Origin: Chloroflexota bacterium | GTDB lineage: Bacteria > Chloroflexota > Dehalococcoidia > Lucifugimonadales > Lucifugimonadaceae | DNA length: 64,000 nt | Assembly (NCBI GenBank): GCA_013204545.1 | Contig: JABMNN010000097.1 | Span: forward strand, 1 to 64,000 | Direction: 5' to 3' | Shown here: piece after piece, positions 43,904 to 52,798 of the stretch | Position numbering within the stretch: the stretch's first letter is position 1 | Layout of the letters: every line of letters starts with the position of its first letter | Notes under the pieces: generated by a model | Databases searched by the model: none | What the model was told of the DNA's origin: nothing | Seen by the model: the letters and a program-made list of their open reading frames with translations, nothing else | Position numbers and translations under genes: made by a program

Positions 43904-45295
43904 TTAGCGAGAAAGCCCATCAGCAGTCGTAAGTGCATGGTTTAGCTCATGAGATTCTGCACCACTTGGCGTTATTGCAATTCCGACGCGATCAGATCCG
44001 TCACCGGCATCCCATCTACTGATTACGAGATATCCACCAGGGCCTTCCCATGCCTCAAACACGCCCTGTAGACCGTTACCGCGCGGTGAATAATCTTCAT
44101 TGACAGACATAGATTTAGATAAGGCAGCAATGAATTCTCGGGCATCTTCGTTCGCGTCCCAATCGATCAACATGCCCAACGCGAAATCATCGGAGCCGTT
44201 TTCAAACACTGCATAAGCATCTCCGCCCCAACCTTCGGCCGCCTCGCCTGCGCTGGTCGCACCAAGGGACTCCAACCACGTACGCATGAAGAACTCACCC
44301 ATGACGTTTTCTGCCTGAACTGACCAGCCATCGCCCATCGCATCGTCTGGTATGTCGACTTCTACCGGCAGTTCACCATCGAGGTATTTTTCGGCATGAA
44401 GAACTTGTTCGGTACTTTTTGGTGGATCGACAAATACGGCATCAACCGCTGCAAACCCGCCCAACTGAATCAGTATCGAAACGAAAGTCGCCCCTTCCGT
44501 GTACGGAAACTCGAGACTTTTTTGAAGGAAATATGGCGAATCCGGAAGCTCATCCTGACTCGCGAGCGTCGACTCAAGCAGCGCGCTCAACTCGGCAAAA
44601 TCGTAGTTAGCAAGCATGTACTGAGTTTGCACCGATATGGCGTCGCCTTCGACCAATGCCGAAATAGCGAGCGACATATCGTCACCAGTCGCGAGGTCTT
44701 TTATCACCTCAAGATCGAACTTAGCATCCTGAAGTCGGTGGACGTACTCGTGGGCGTAAGTAAGCTGTGCTTCCGTATCGATGGATTCAGCACCCGATTT
44801 ATCATCACCCAGAACGAAGAATTTTTCCTTTTCAGGATCGTAGAGTCCCAGCACTTGACTACCGAACATGCTGTCGTAAATGGCTCCCAGATCAGCGTCC
44901 TGTGGGATAACTCCGAGTAGTTTAAATAAAGCCGACTCATGAACGATTTGATCGAGCACTTCGGGATCAGTTAACTCTTCTGCAAGGCGCTCTTGCATGC
45001 CAGCCTTATCGACGAATTTATGTTCAACAGGTGGTGGTGTATCGATGCCGCGAATTTCTTCGATGCTCCGTTCAATCGATGCGAGCAGATCTTCCACCGT
45101 GAGATCGGATGGGCCAGATTCAGTTGTAGAAAACGCTGTTGAGGTTGGATCGACCGGCGCAGCCGTGATAGTTGGTTCCGAATTAGATCCGCCAGAACAA
45201 CCAATTACTGTCACAAAAACAACTGTCGCGATTAACGAACGTCTGGCAAAAACCGTCGGAAAAAAAATGCTCCCCAAAACCTTAGAGGATGGCAT
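43904..45295 (-). CDS. Lipoprotein with HEXXH metalloprotease motif
   Basis: A lipoprotein signal ends at TVIGC near residue 33, followed by a Ser/Thr-rich linker, so the protein should sit outside the cytoplasmic membrane. The centre contains YAHEYVHRLQDAKFD, a zinc HEXXH site (HEYVH), with a probable third Glu ligand in ALVEGDAISVQ about 40 residues later. The rest does not match a named peptidase family I know, though the arrangement is that of a gluzincin. Its ATG overlaps the end of the HAD gene by 14 bases. It lies inside the dehydrogenase gene run without obvious pathway logic. Confidence 0.72.
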   Translation of the reverse strand: MPSSKVLGSIFFPTVFARRSLIATVVFVTVIGCSGGSNSEPTITAAPVDPTSTAFSTTESGPSDLTVEDLLASIERSIEEIRGIDTPPPVEHKFVDKAGMQERLAEELTDPEVLDQIVHESALFKLLGVIPQDADLGAIYDSMFGSQVLGLYDPEKEKFFVLGDDKSGAESIDTEAQLTYAHEYVHRLQDAKFDLEVIKDLATGDDMSLAISALVEGDAISVQTQYMLANYDFAELSALLESTLASQDELPDSPYFLQKSLEFPYTEGATFVSILIQLGGFAAVDAVFVDPPKSTEQVLHAEKYLDGELPVEVDIPDDAMGDGWSVQAENVMGEFFMRTWLESLGATSAGEAAEGWGGDAYAVFENGSDDFALGMLIDWDANEDAREFIAALSKSMSVNEDYSPRGNGLQGVFEAWEGPGGYLVISRWDAGDGSDRVGIAITPSGAESHELNHALTTADGLSR

Positions 45296-46013
45296 CGGCT
45301 AGCTCAGTGAAGTTGAGCACTGTGACATCGGGCTTGTACATCTCGTGGGTATCCTCGAACGGCAGATCGTAACGATTGACATACGCACCACGAAGGCCAC
45401 ACGTTCGTGCGCCCATCACATCAAACGAGTTCGCAGAAACCATAATCAATTCATTAGGCTCCATGCCAAGGTTTCGTGCAGCTCGACGGTATACACCCGG
45501 CTTCGGTTTGAAGTATCCGGCCTGTTCTACCGACATAACATCATCGAAGTCGTACTTAATACGGTTTTTGACCAAGTGATCGAGGAACCAGGGATTCCCA
45601 TTTGAAAGTGCTATCAACTTGTATCGCTCACAAAGTCGATCCAAGCCAGCTACGCACTCGGGGAATGGCGAAAGCTCTTGCCAGCCCGCCATGAACGTAT
45701 CGGTCTGTTCGGGCGTCGGGTCAAGCTTGTTGAGACGTGCAACGTAGTCGAATGCCTTTTGCACAGTTTCGAGATAGCCAGAGTGACCTAGCTCAACCAG
45801 CGTGTCTTGGTACTGCTCAATGCGTTGCCTATACCGCAACTGCTGCCACATCGCCGCTGGGTCGATACCACTTGATCCTTCAGACGCCCCGCGACTATCG
45901 AGGAAAATTTTAAGGTGCGGTGTGAGTGAACCGCCCAGATCGAGAACGGTTCCAAACAGATCAAATGTAAGCGCTTTGCAATTCTCGAAAACAGGATTCA
46001 ACGGAGGCCCCAC
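45282..46013 (-). CDS. HAD-superfamily hydrolase, haloacid dehalogenase type II-like
   Basis: The HAD motifs are all present: nucleophile Asp in TFDLFGTVLD, Ser in IALSNGNPWF, Lys in YFKPKPGVYRRAA and the acidic motif in VSANSFDVMGA. The SNGNPWF and NSFDVMGA forms are those of (S)-2-haloacid dehalogenases, so hydrolytic dehalogenation of small 2-halo acids is plausible, but phosphatases share the fold. The track start (TTG 46079) lies inside the T-run of a terminator, so I use the GTG at 46013, giving 243 residues. No clear ribosome binding site is seen. It overlaps the metalloprotease gene. Confidence 0.8.
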   Translation of the reverse strand: MGPPLNPVFENCKALTFDLFGTVLDLGGSLTPHLKIFLDSRGASEGSSGIDPAAMWQQLRYRQRIEQYQDTLVELGHSGYLETVQKAFDYVARLNKLDPTPEQTDTFMAGWQELSPFPECVAGLDRLCERYKLIALSNGNPWFLDHLVKNRIKYDFDDVMSVEQAGYFKPKPGVYRRAARNLGMEPNELIMVSANSFDVMGARTCGLRGAYVNRYDLPFEDTHEMYKPDVTVLNFTELADAIL

Positions 46014-46068
46014 GATGTTTGGTGCGTATTCAAATTTAGGTTTCTCTTGGTACGCCCCTGAAGAAGGG

Positions 46069-46098
46069 AACAAAAACAAAAGCCCCGGTTACCCAGGG
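46069..46098 (-). terminator. Rho-independent terminator after E1 beta gene
   Basis: On the minus strand the stem CCCTGG pairs with CCGGGG (one G-U pair) around a GTAA tetraloop, followed by CTTTTGTTTTTG. It lies about 40 bases after the E1 beta stop and so separates E1 transcription from the HAD, protease and E2 genes. Confidence 0.78.
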
Positions 46099-46138
46099 CC
46101 AATGGTTACTGATTACTCAGAAAATGTGCGATCAGCTA

Positions 46139-47125
46139 TTACGATTCCAGTGTGCGCTTCACGGCTGCCATGATTTTAGGTGCATCCGGGTACACGTGCT
46201 TTTCGAGCGATGGCGTATAAGGAATGTGAACTTGTTCCGAAGCTACCTTCTGGATCGGAGCCTGTAGTGACCAGAAACCCTCTTCAGCAACAATAGATGC
46301 TATCTCGGAAGCGGCGCTACAAACCTTGTGAGCAGGATCTGCAATTACCAATCGACCAGTCTTCTCAACAGATTCGAGAATTGATTTCTTGTCAAGCGGA
46401 ACCAATGTTCGTGGGTCAATTATCTCAACAGAAACGCCTTCTGCTGCGAGCTGATTGGCAGCGGAGATAGCGTGATTGACCGACCCACCAATAGCTACGA
46501 TCGTGCAATCGGTTCCCTCGCGTACTACCTTTGCAACGCCAAAAGGAACCAATAGTTCCTCACCTGGAAGATCAGCATTATCTGGAACTTCACCTCTCAT
46601 ACCGAAAAGCGTGCCATCTTCGAACACAATCGTTGGGTCGTCGTCACGGATCGCTGTTTTGAGCAATCCCTTCATGTCAGCCGGGTTCGATGGAACAACT
46701 ATCTTGAGGCCAGGCATGTTCATGAACATTGGGTACGAACGATCTGAGTGGTGAGCAGCCGAACCAGCGCCGTAAAACATTGAAGCCCGAAACACTACTG
46801 GCAGAGTAGCTTGCCCGCCGAACATGTATCGCATTTTTGCGGCCTGGCTGATGAGCTGGTCCATTGCGACCCACATAAAACTGGTCAATGTCTCCACAAT
46901 CGGCCGCATTCCAACAAGCGATGAGCCAATGGCGGCTCCAAAGAAGCCGTTTTCGGAAAGTGGGGTGTCGAGCACTCGCTTCTCGCCAAACTCGCTTAGC
47001 AAGTCGGCTGTCGCACCATAAATGGCCCGGCGAATGTCTTCACCTAAGATGAAAACACTTTCGTCGCGTCTCATCTCTTCTTGGATGGCCTGGTTGATTG
47101 CTTCTAAAAATACGGTCTGCGCCAT
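46139..47125 (-). CDS. 2-oxo acid/acetoin dehydrogenase E1 component, beta subunit
   Basis: This 328-residue transketolase-like beta subunit opens MAQTVFLEAINQAIQEEM and contains GEDIRRAIYGATADL, RVLDTPLSENGFFGAAIG and HHSDRSYPMFMNMPGLKIVVPS, all strongly typical of E1 beta in pyruvate, branched-chain and acetoin dehydrogenases. It pairs with the alpha subunit encoded 56 bases upstream to bind thiamine diphosphate and decarboxylate the substrate. Acetoin dehydrogenase is favoured by the nearby AcoX-like gene, but pyruvate cannot be excluded. Confidence 0.92.
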   Translation of the reverse strand: MAQTVFLEAINQAIQEEMRRDESVFILGEDIRRAIYGATADLLSEFGEKRVLDTPLSENGFFGAAIGSSLVGMRPIVETLTSFMWVAMDQLISQAAKMRYMFGGQATLPVVFRASMFYGAGSAAHHSDRSYPMFMNMPGLKIVVPSNPADMKGLLKTAIRDDDPTIVFEDGTLFGMRGEVPDNADLPGEELLVPFGVAKVVREGTDCTIVAIGGSVNHAISAANQLAAEGVSVEIIDPRTLVPLDKKSILESVEKTGRLVIADPAHKVCSAASEIASIVAEEGFWSLQAPIQKVASEQVHIPYTPSLEKHVYPDAPKIMAAVKRTLES

Positions 47126-47181
47126 GTTTATCTATTACCTGTGAACTGAGAAATATCTTGAAGAATGATTGAAAAGTTGAT

Positions 47182-48171
47182 TTATGGCAATGGAATTGGG
47201 TTTGCCCACATATCCTCAAACAGATCAGCTTCTTCAGGGAATGGACTGTTTCTAGCGAAGTCGGTCGCTCGTTCAACCTCCGCAACGGTCTCAGCATTTA
47301 TCGCGTCACACTCTTCACGAGTAGCGATTCCCTGCGAGATCAACTTGGCCTCATGAATGTCGAGCGGGTCACGCTGGCGCCACATGGCAATTTCTTCCTT
47401 TGATCGGTACTCACCCCGGGCCACCCGCCCAAGACCCAACGAGTGCTCCTCGAATCGGTAGGTGAGGCCCTCAATGAGGGTTGGCCCTTCTCCGGCACGA
47501 GCTCTCGCAACAGCCGCAGAGGTTGCCTCGTACATAGCGATAGCGTCCTGTCCGTCAACCAGTATTCCCGGCATGTTGTAGGCAGATGCTCTGTCGGAAA
47601 CGTGATCAACAGCCACGGTGTCGGCATATGAAGTCGTCACTGCGTACTGGTTGTTCTCGCAAAGGAAGATAACGGGCAATTTCCACACTGAAGCCAGGTT
47701 CATCGATTCGTGAAGCGCACCCTGATTTGAAGCTCCATCACCAAAGAACGCCATCGAAACGAACTTGTCGCCCCTAATATAGGCAGCGAGAGCGGCTCCG
47801 ACAGCAACAGGAACCGATGACCCAAGAATTCCAGATTCCCCGAGAATTCCTATCGAATAGTCGGCAAGGTGCATCGATCCGCCTTTACCTTTGCAATACC
47901 CATCAACCCGGCCGTAAAGCTCAGCCATCGCCTTATCGACGCGCCCGCCTTTAGCAATTGGGTGACCATGTGAGCGGTGATTACCAGTAATGTAATCGGT
48001 ATCTTCGAGCGCGGCACACGCTCCCACGGCTACAGCTTCTTCACCGATATACGGGTGGGCGGCTCCAGAGAACTCACCAGCCGAATGAACTTCCATAACT
48101 TTCAGTTCAAAGTTTCGGATCATCCACATTCGGCGAAGTATTAGCAACAACGTATCGCGGTCGATTTCCAC
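47182..48171 (-). CDS. 2-oxo acid/acetoin dehydrogenase E1 component, alpha subunit
   Basis: The 329-residue alpha subunit carries the thiamine diphosphate motif GDGASNQGALHESMNLASVW, ending at ENNQYAVTTS. The GNHRSHGHPIAKGG and KGKGGSMHLADYS segments are typical of PdhA/AcoA proteins. The C-terminal PFPEEADLFEDMWA is conserved in E1 alpha. It is the first gene of the apparent operon E1 alpha, E1 beta. The ATG start gives the expected length. The substrate is unresolved between acetoin and a 2-oxo acid. Confidence 0.92.
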   Translation of the reverse strand: MEIDRDTLLLILRRMWMIRNFELKVMEVHSAGEFSGAAHPYIGEEAVAVGACAALEDTDYITGNHRSHGHPIAKGGRVDKAMAELYGRVDGYCKGKGGSMHLADYSIGILGESGILGSSVPVAVGAALAAYIRGDKFVSMAFFGDGASNQGALHESMNLASVWKLPVIFLCENNQYAVTTSYADTVAVDHVSDRASAYNMPGILVDGQDAIAMYEATSAAVARARAGEGPTLIEGLTYRFEEHSLGLGRVARGEYRSKEEIAMWRQRDPLDIHEAKLISQGIATREECDAINAETVAEVERATDFARNSPFPEEADLFEDMWANPIPLP

Positions 48172-48356
48172 GGTTAACCCTCGGGTATCTCAGGCAAAGC
48201 AAGCCGCATGCATGAATCTAGGCGACAACTGCTTCGTACATATATCAACACAATTTCCGGGGAAACAACGAGTTCAGGGGAACTAGTAGACCCACTGGAA
48301 TTGCGAGATTATATCCCCGACAGATAACAATGTGTGGCAAGTTGAAGCTAGATCGA

Positions 48357-48653
48357 TCACGCGATAGTGACAAATACGATGACCGCAACAGCTCCAATAT
48401 TCAACACAACCGCCAGCACGTACTTCGCAATGAACGATCCTTTGGACGTTTTGTGCCTAAACCTACGCATAGCCCAAATCCCGCCGGGCCACCCTCCAAT
48501 TAGTGCCCAAACTAGAAGGGTTTCCTCTTTTATTCGCCATTGACCCTTCTTGGCACGGTGCTTGTCCAGCCAAATCGCAATCATCGATCCAAGATTAATT
48601 GCAACCAAGATGGCGACGATGAAAAGTGTAATTTGTTGGGTTGATATTTCCAC
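48357..48653 (-). CDS. DUF1294 family small membrane protein
   Basis: This 98-residue membrane protein has the DUF1294 signature: a first span (ITLFIVAILVAINLGSMIAI), DKHRAKKGQWRIKEETLL, the conserved WALIGGWPGGIWAM, then FRHKTSK and a last span. Family function is unknown, though some members are fused to cold-shock domains. It is monocistronic and divergent from gyrB. Confidence 0.88.
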   Translation of the reverse strand: MEISTQQITLFIVAILVAINLGSMIAIWLDKHRAKKGQWRIKEETLLVWALIGGWPGGIWAMRRFRHKTSKGSFIAKYVLAVVLNIGAVAVIVFVTIA

Positions 48654-48925
48654 TATCTATCCGATGCGCAAAAAACCGGTTGTGTCCGACCGAAATCTGA
48701 GCCAATTTTATACTGCGCTCAAACTGGGCGAAGACCGTCTGAAAATGTTAGAATCTAGTTCTCGTTTACACATTAGGTAGACGCACGCGAATCAAGCCTG
48801 ATTCAACCCTGTTTTCCCACTATTCGCACACGCACAACAAAAGCTCTATCTGTGCATGTATCAGTGGTCACTCACGGTGGAGAATCGGATCAAAAGCGGA
48901 CCGCACCACACGGTAAGGATCACGA

Positions 48926-51409
48926 ATGGCAAAGCGAAATAACGATAACGCCGATATCACTGGTGGCTCAGCCGAGTACACAGCAGACGATATCACCGTC
49001 ATGGAGGGGCTCGAGGCCGTACGGAAACGACCGGGCATGTACATCGGTACAACGGGCGCCGAAGGTGTATTCCACCTCATCCGAGAAATCGTCGATAACA
49101 GCGTTGACGAAGCTATGGCGGGTTTCGCAAGTCGAATCGATATAACAATCCACAAAGATGGTTCTGTTACCGTCATAGACGATGGCCGCGGAATTCCGGT
49201 GGACAAGCACCAGAAGACCGGCCTATCTGCCCTCGAAACGGTAATGACAACACTGCACGCCGGAGGAAAATTCGGTGGCAAGGGTTATCAGGTCTCCGGT
49301 GGGCTGCACGGAGTTGGTGCCTCCGTTGTGAACGCCCTCTCAGAGAAGACCGAAGTCACGGTGCGTCGCGATAATACTGTCAATGTTCAGCGATACGAAC
49401 GTGGTAAGTCGGTCGGCGAAATGGAAGTTCGCAAGCAAACTGAATCCGACCTACCAGGCACCGGCACAACCGTCACGTGGATGCCTGATTCAACAATCTT
49501 TCCTGAAATCAGCTACGACTGGGACATCATTTCTGCCCGATTCAAGGAAATGGCGTACCTGAATCAGGGCCTTACGATCCATCTTCGTTCGGAATGGCAC
49601 GACAGCGTTTGGCCGTTCAACGACGTGACTTACATGTTTGATGGCGGCGTTCGCAGCTTTGTACGATCACTCAACAGACGACGAGGCGCTGTACACCCGA
49701 CCGTCATGTACGCACAGGAAACTGTCGATGAGGTCATGGTCGAAGTTGCAATGCAGTACAACGAGTCGTTCATCGAAAACTGCCTTTCGTTCGCAAACGT
49801 CATCCGTACAGGAGACGGTGGTGCACACGTCACAGGATTCCGATCAGCATTGACCCGAGTACTGAACGATTTCGCAAAGAAAAACAACATGTTCGGTGCA
49901 GGTAAAGACGACATCAAGGCGCTCTCTGGAGAGGACACTCGTGAAGGCCTAATGGCAGTAATCAGCGTCAAGGTCAAAGACCCTCAATTCGAAGGCCAGA
50001 CTAAAGGTCGCCTCGGTAACCCTGAGGTAAAGTCTGCTGTAGAGCAGGTTGTAGGTCGAAAACTAGCTGAATTCCTCGAAGACAACCCTGGTGATGGCGC
50101 ACTGATAATTAATAAGTCGACCACGGCTGCCCGAGCTCGGGCGGCGGCAAAAAAGGCTCGTGACCTCGTCATTCGTAAGAACGCAATGGACGGAGGCTCG
50201 TTGCCAGGCAAGCTAGCCGACTGCACAGAGAAAAACCCTGCTGCATCAGAGATTTACATCGTTGAGGGTGAATCGGCTGGGGGATCGGCAAAACAAGGAC
50301 GTGATCGCCAGTTCCAAGCAATTCTGCCGCTTCGTGGCAAGATTCTGAACGTTGAGAAAGCAAGACCGGAGCGAATGCTTGCTCACGAAGAAATCGCCGC
50401 GCTGATTACCGCTCTTGGGGCAGGTATAGGTGAGGATTACGACGAAGCTAAACTTCGATACCACCGTGTGATCATCATGACAGACGCCGACGTTGACGGC
50501 GCACACATTCGAACACTGTTACTAACGTTCTTTTTCCGTAACATGCCGCAACTCATCGGTAACGGTCACCTCTACATCGCACAACCGCCGCTGTACCGAG
50601 CTTCACGTGGTAGGTCTGCAAAATGGCTGTATTCCGATACAGAGTTGGACGAATGGACCGCAAATCGTCTATACGGGGGGATTTCCGTCACCGCGGAATC
50701 GAACCCTGAACTTGAGCTGAAAAGCACGAAGATCGGCCGGGTTTTGACTCCAATCCGCGACTACATCGACTCGCTCGAGGTAGCCCGACTTTTGAACATT
50801 CCTGAAAATGTCATCACAAAGTTAGCTACTGATCCTGAGTATGCTTCGCTCGATTTCCGGCCTGAACGTAGGGATGAGCCAGCAAAACCAGTAGAAATTG
50901 AACAGCCATCGCTGTTTGATGATCCTGAAATTGAGTCTTCAGAAGCTACAATTGAAGAAGATGTAGAACCGGAAATTTTGCCGGATCGAACGTTCGACAT
51001 CGACGGTTACACGCTAACCAAGGACATCTTTCAGAATCCCGCCGTTGTGCGTCTGCGTCTGATCTACCCAGCGATCAAAGAGGTTGTGGAAGCTGGATTA
51101 TTCACTGTGTCAAAAGCTGACAACGTGATCGCAAAGAACGTTCCATGGAACGAACTGCCTATCACACTCGATAGCAGCTCTGATCGATCTGGCGTGAATA
51201 TCCAACGCTACAAAGGTTTAGGTGAAATGAATCCTGAGCAGTTGTGGGGAACCACAATGGATCCGACCGAACGGTTAATGCTCCGGGTTACTGCCGAAGA
51301 CGTAATGGTGGCAGATGACATGTTTAGGACTTTGATGGGTGACGACGTAGAACCCCGTCGAAACTTCATCCGAGCAAACGCACTAGAAGTGAAAAACCTC
51401 GATATTTAG
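48926..51409 (+). CDS. gyrB: DNA gyrase subunit B
   Basis: GyrB supplies the ATPase and part of the cleavage core of gyrase, which introduces negative supercoils. The GHKL ATPase motifs are REIVDNSVDEAMAGF, VIDDGRGIPVD and SGGLHGVGASVVNAL. The Toprim domain shows IVEGESAGGSAKQGRDR and MTDADVDGAHIRTLLL, and the C-terminus RYKGLGEMNPEQLW. At 827 residues it is longer than the usual 640, because of an insert of about 170 residues between Toprim and the tail (with the acidic stretch FDDPEIESSEATIEED), as in some proteobacterial GyrB. ATG with AAGGAT upstream. A strong terminator follows. Convergent with pyrE. Confidence 0.97.
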   Translation: MAKRNNDNADITGGSAEYTADDITVMEGLEAVRKRPGMYIGTTGAEGVFHLIREIVDNSVDEAMAGFASRIDITIHKDGSVTVIDDGRGIPVDKHQKTGLSALETVMTTLHAGGKFGGKGYQVSGGLHGVGASVVNALSEKTEVTVRRDNTVNVQRYERGKSVGEMEVRKQTESDLPGTGTTVTWMPDSTIFPEISYDWDIISARFKEMAYLNQGLTIHLRSEWHDSVWPFNDVTYMFDGGVRSFVRSLNRRRGAVHPTVMYAQETVDEVMVEVAMQYNESFIENCLSFANVIRTGDGGAHVTGFRSALTRVLNDFAKKNNMFGAGKDDIKALSGEDTREGLMAVISVKVKDPQFEGQTKGRLGNPEVKSAVEQVVGRKLAEFLEDNPGDGALIINKSTTAARARAAAKKARDLVIRKNAMDGGSLPGKLADCTEKNPAASEIYIVEGESAGGSAKQGRDRQFQAILPLRGKILNVEKARPERMLAHEEIAALITALGAGIGEDYDEAKLRYHRVIIMTDADVDGAHIRTLLLTFFFRNMPQLIGNGHLYIAQPPLYRASRGRSAKWLYSDTELDEWTANRLYGGISVTAESNPELELKSTKIGRVLTPIRDYIDSLEVARLLNIPENVITKLATDPEYASLDFRPERRDEPAKPVEIEQPSLFDDPEIESSEATIEEDVEPEILPDRTFDIDGYTLTKDIFQNPAVVRLRLIYPAIKEVVEAGLFTVSKADNVIAKNVPWNELPITLDSSSDRSGVNIQRYKGLGEMNPEQLWGTTMDPTERLMLRVTAEDVMVADDMFRTLMGDDVEPRRNFIRANALEVKNLDI

Positions 51410-51436
51410 GTGCTTCATGTGTGATAACAGCTAATT

Positions 51437-51473
51437 CGAAACAGCGCCTCTGATGACAAGAGGCGCTGTTTCG
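51437..51473. terminator. Bidirectional rho-independent terminator between gyrB and pyrE
   Basis: A 14 bp perfect stem, CGAAACAGCGCCTC with its complement, closes a 9-base loop. It lies 28 bases past the gyrB stop, between converging genes. Confidence 0.88.
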
Positions 51474-51584
51474 CGTCTGAAACACGCCTTCCATAGTGGG
51501 CTCTCGAACGTCCAAAAACCTCGACATTTTGGATGGAATTTCGGTCACTCAGCAGCGATCCGATTACGTAATACGCCAGCCAAC

Positions 51585-52169
51585 CTACACAGTGATAGTA
51601 ATTTTGCCTTCAGGCGTCGATTCCCACAACTTGAAGAACGGTACGCCGCGACGCTCTAGTTCGTCGCCTCCGCCCTGATGACGATCTAGAATCGCCATCA
51701 CTAATACGACCTGGCAACCAAATGCCTCTACGGCGTCAATCGCCGCAAGCAAGGCTCCGCCGGTCGATACAGTATCGTCGAACGCAGCGACTTTCATTCC
51801 GGGTTGAAGATTGCCCTCGATCTGTTTTCCGGCCCCGTGCTCTTTTTGTTCGGGTCTAACAAAAAATCCTGTCCAATTCTTGCCTTCGAGGCGTGATCTA
51901 AGCGCCAGAGACCCTACAATCGGAACGGCAGCCACCGTCGGACCACCGAATGCCTCGGCACCCGAGCCATCAATCGCAATGCTAAACGCCTTCGAAATCA
52001 GGTCTGCGCCTTCAGGGTCGGTAGAAAGCATCCGGCCGTCGAAGTAGTAGTTGCTTTTCTGGCCAGATGACAACGTGAAATCACCGAACCGGAGCGAATC
52101 AAGCTCCATAGCACGATCGTACAGGCGTGTAGCGATGCTGTTCAGGTTAGATCCTTCGGCCAATGGCAT
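51585..52169 (-). CDS. pyrE: Orotate phosphoribosyltransferase
   Basis: PyrE joins orotate to PRPP to make orotidine monophosphate in pyrimidine synthesis. The PRPP loop is AAFDDTVSTGGALLAAIDA, and FTLSSGQKSNYYFDGR is the orotate-site motif typical of the family. The length, 194 residues, is normal. The ATG has AGGAGA upstream. It follows nadD by 17 bases in an obg-nadD-pyrE operon, and no other pyr gene is nearby. Confidence 0.93.
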   Translation of the reverse strand: MPLAEGSNLNSIATRLYDRAMELDSLRFGDFTLSSGQKSNYYFDGRMLSTDPEGADLISKAFSIAIDGSGAEAFGGPTVAAVPIVGSLALRSRLEGKNWTGFFVRPEQKEHGAGKQIEGNLQPGMKVAAFDDTVSTGGALLAAIDAVEAFGCQVVLVMAILDRHQGGGDELERRGVPFFKLWESTPEGKITITV

Positions 52170-52186
52170 CTGTGCGTGTTCTCCTA

Positions 52187-52798
52187 TTAGCGATAAAGAG
52201 CAGTGGTTTCAATGTACTGAGCAACGGTTTCGGATATCAGATCGCTGACTGATCGTCCTGCCCGCAAACGGCTTCGGACCAGCGTCGCTGATACGTCAAT
52301 CATCGGTCCTTCAAAATACGCTGCCCCGCTCGCTGGGTGTGACTCGTCAAACAATTCAGCGTCAAATCTCTGACCAGGGCGACCGACCGCAATGATCATT
52401 GCTAAACGAGCAATCTGGCCGGCACTCTTCCACCTATCCATCGATGCTGCCGAATCAGCACCAACGATCAAAAAGAATTCGACCGAATCGCCAAACAACT
52501 CATGTAAATCGCGCAGCGTATCGACCGTGTAAGTCGATCCATCACGAACGATGTCGATATTGGAAGCAACGAATTCAGGAATGTTGCCCAAAGCAAGTTC
52601 GACCATTTTGAATCGATCGCTGGCACTCGCCAGAGGCGGGTTTTCTCGAAGCCACTGGTCGGCCGTAACTACAAACAACACTTGATCAAGATCGAACGCG
52701 TCGAAAACGGCCCGAGCCACAGAGACGTGGCCAATATGAATCGGATCGAACGTGCCGCCAAACACTCCCACTTTCTTAGTGATGCGCGAAGGAGACAT
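52187..52798 (-). CDS. nadD: Nicotinate-nucleotide adenylyltransferase
   Basis: NadD adenylates nicotinate mononucleotide in NAD synthesis. The nucleotidyltransferase motif GVFGGTFDPIHIGHVSVA lies near the N-terminus, and the second motif is VSATLVRSRLRAG. The ATG at 52798 shares one base with the obg TAA (TAATG), a coupled start, giving 203 residues; the TTG nine bases upstream is less likely. The obg-nadD order is common in bacteria. Confidence 0.94.
   Translation of the reverse strand: MSPSRITKKVGVFGGTFDPIHIGHVSVARAVFDAFDLDQVLFVVTADQWLRENPPLASASDRFKMVELALGNIPEFVASNIDIVRDGSTYTVDTLRDLHELFGDSVEFFLIVGADSAASMDRWKSAGQIARLAMIIAVGRPGQRFDAELFDESHPASGAAYFEGPMIDVSATLVRSRLRAGRSVSDLISETVAQYIETTALYR

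Noticed and set aside
44396-44920. 174-residue plus-strand ORF
   Set aside because: Antisense shadow of the metalloprotease lipoprotein gene.
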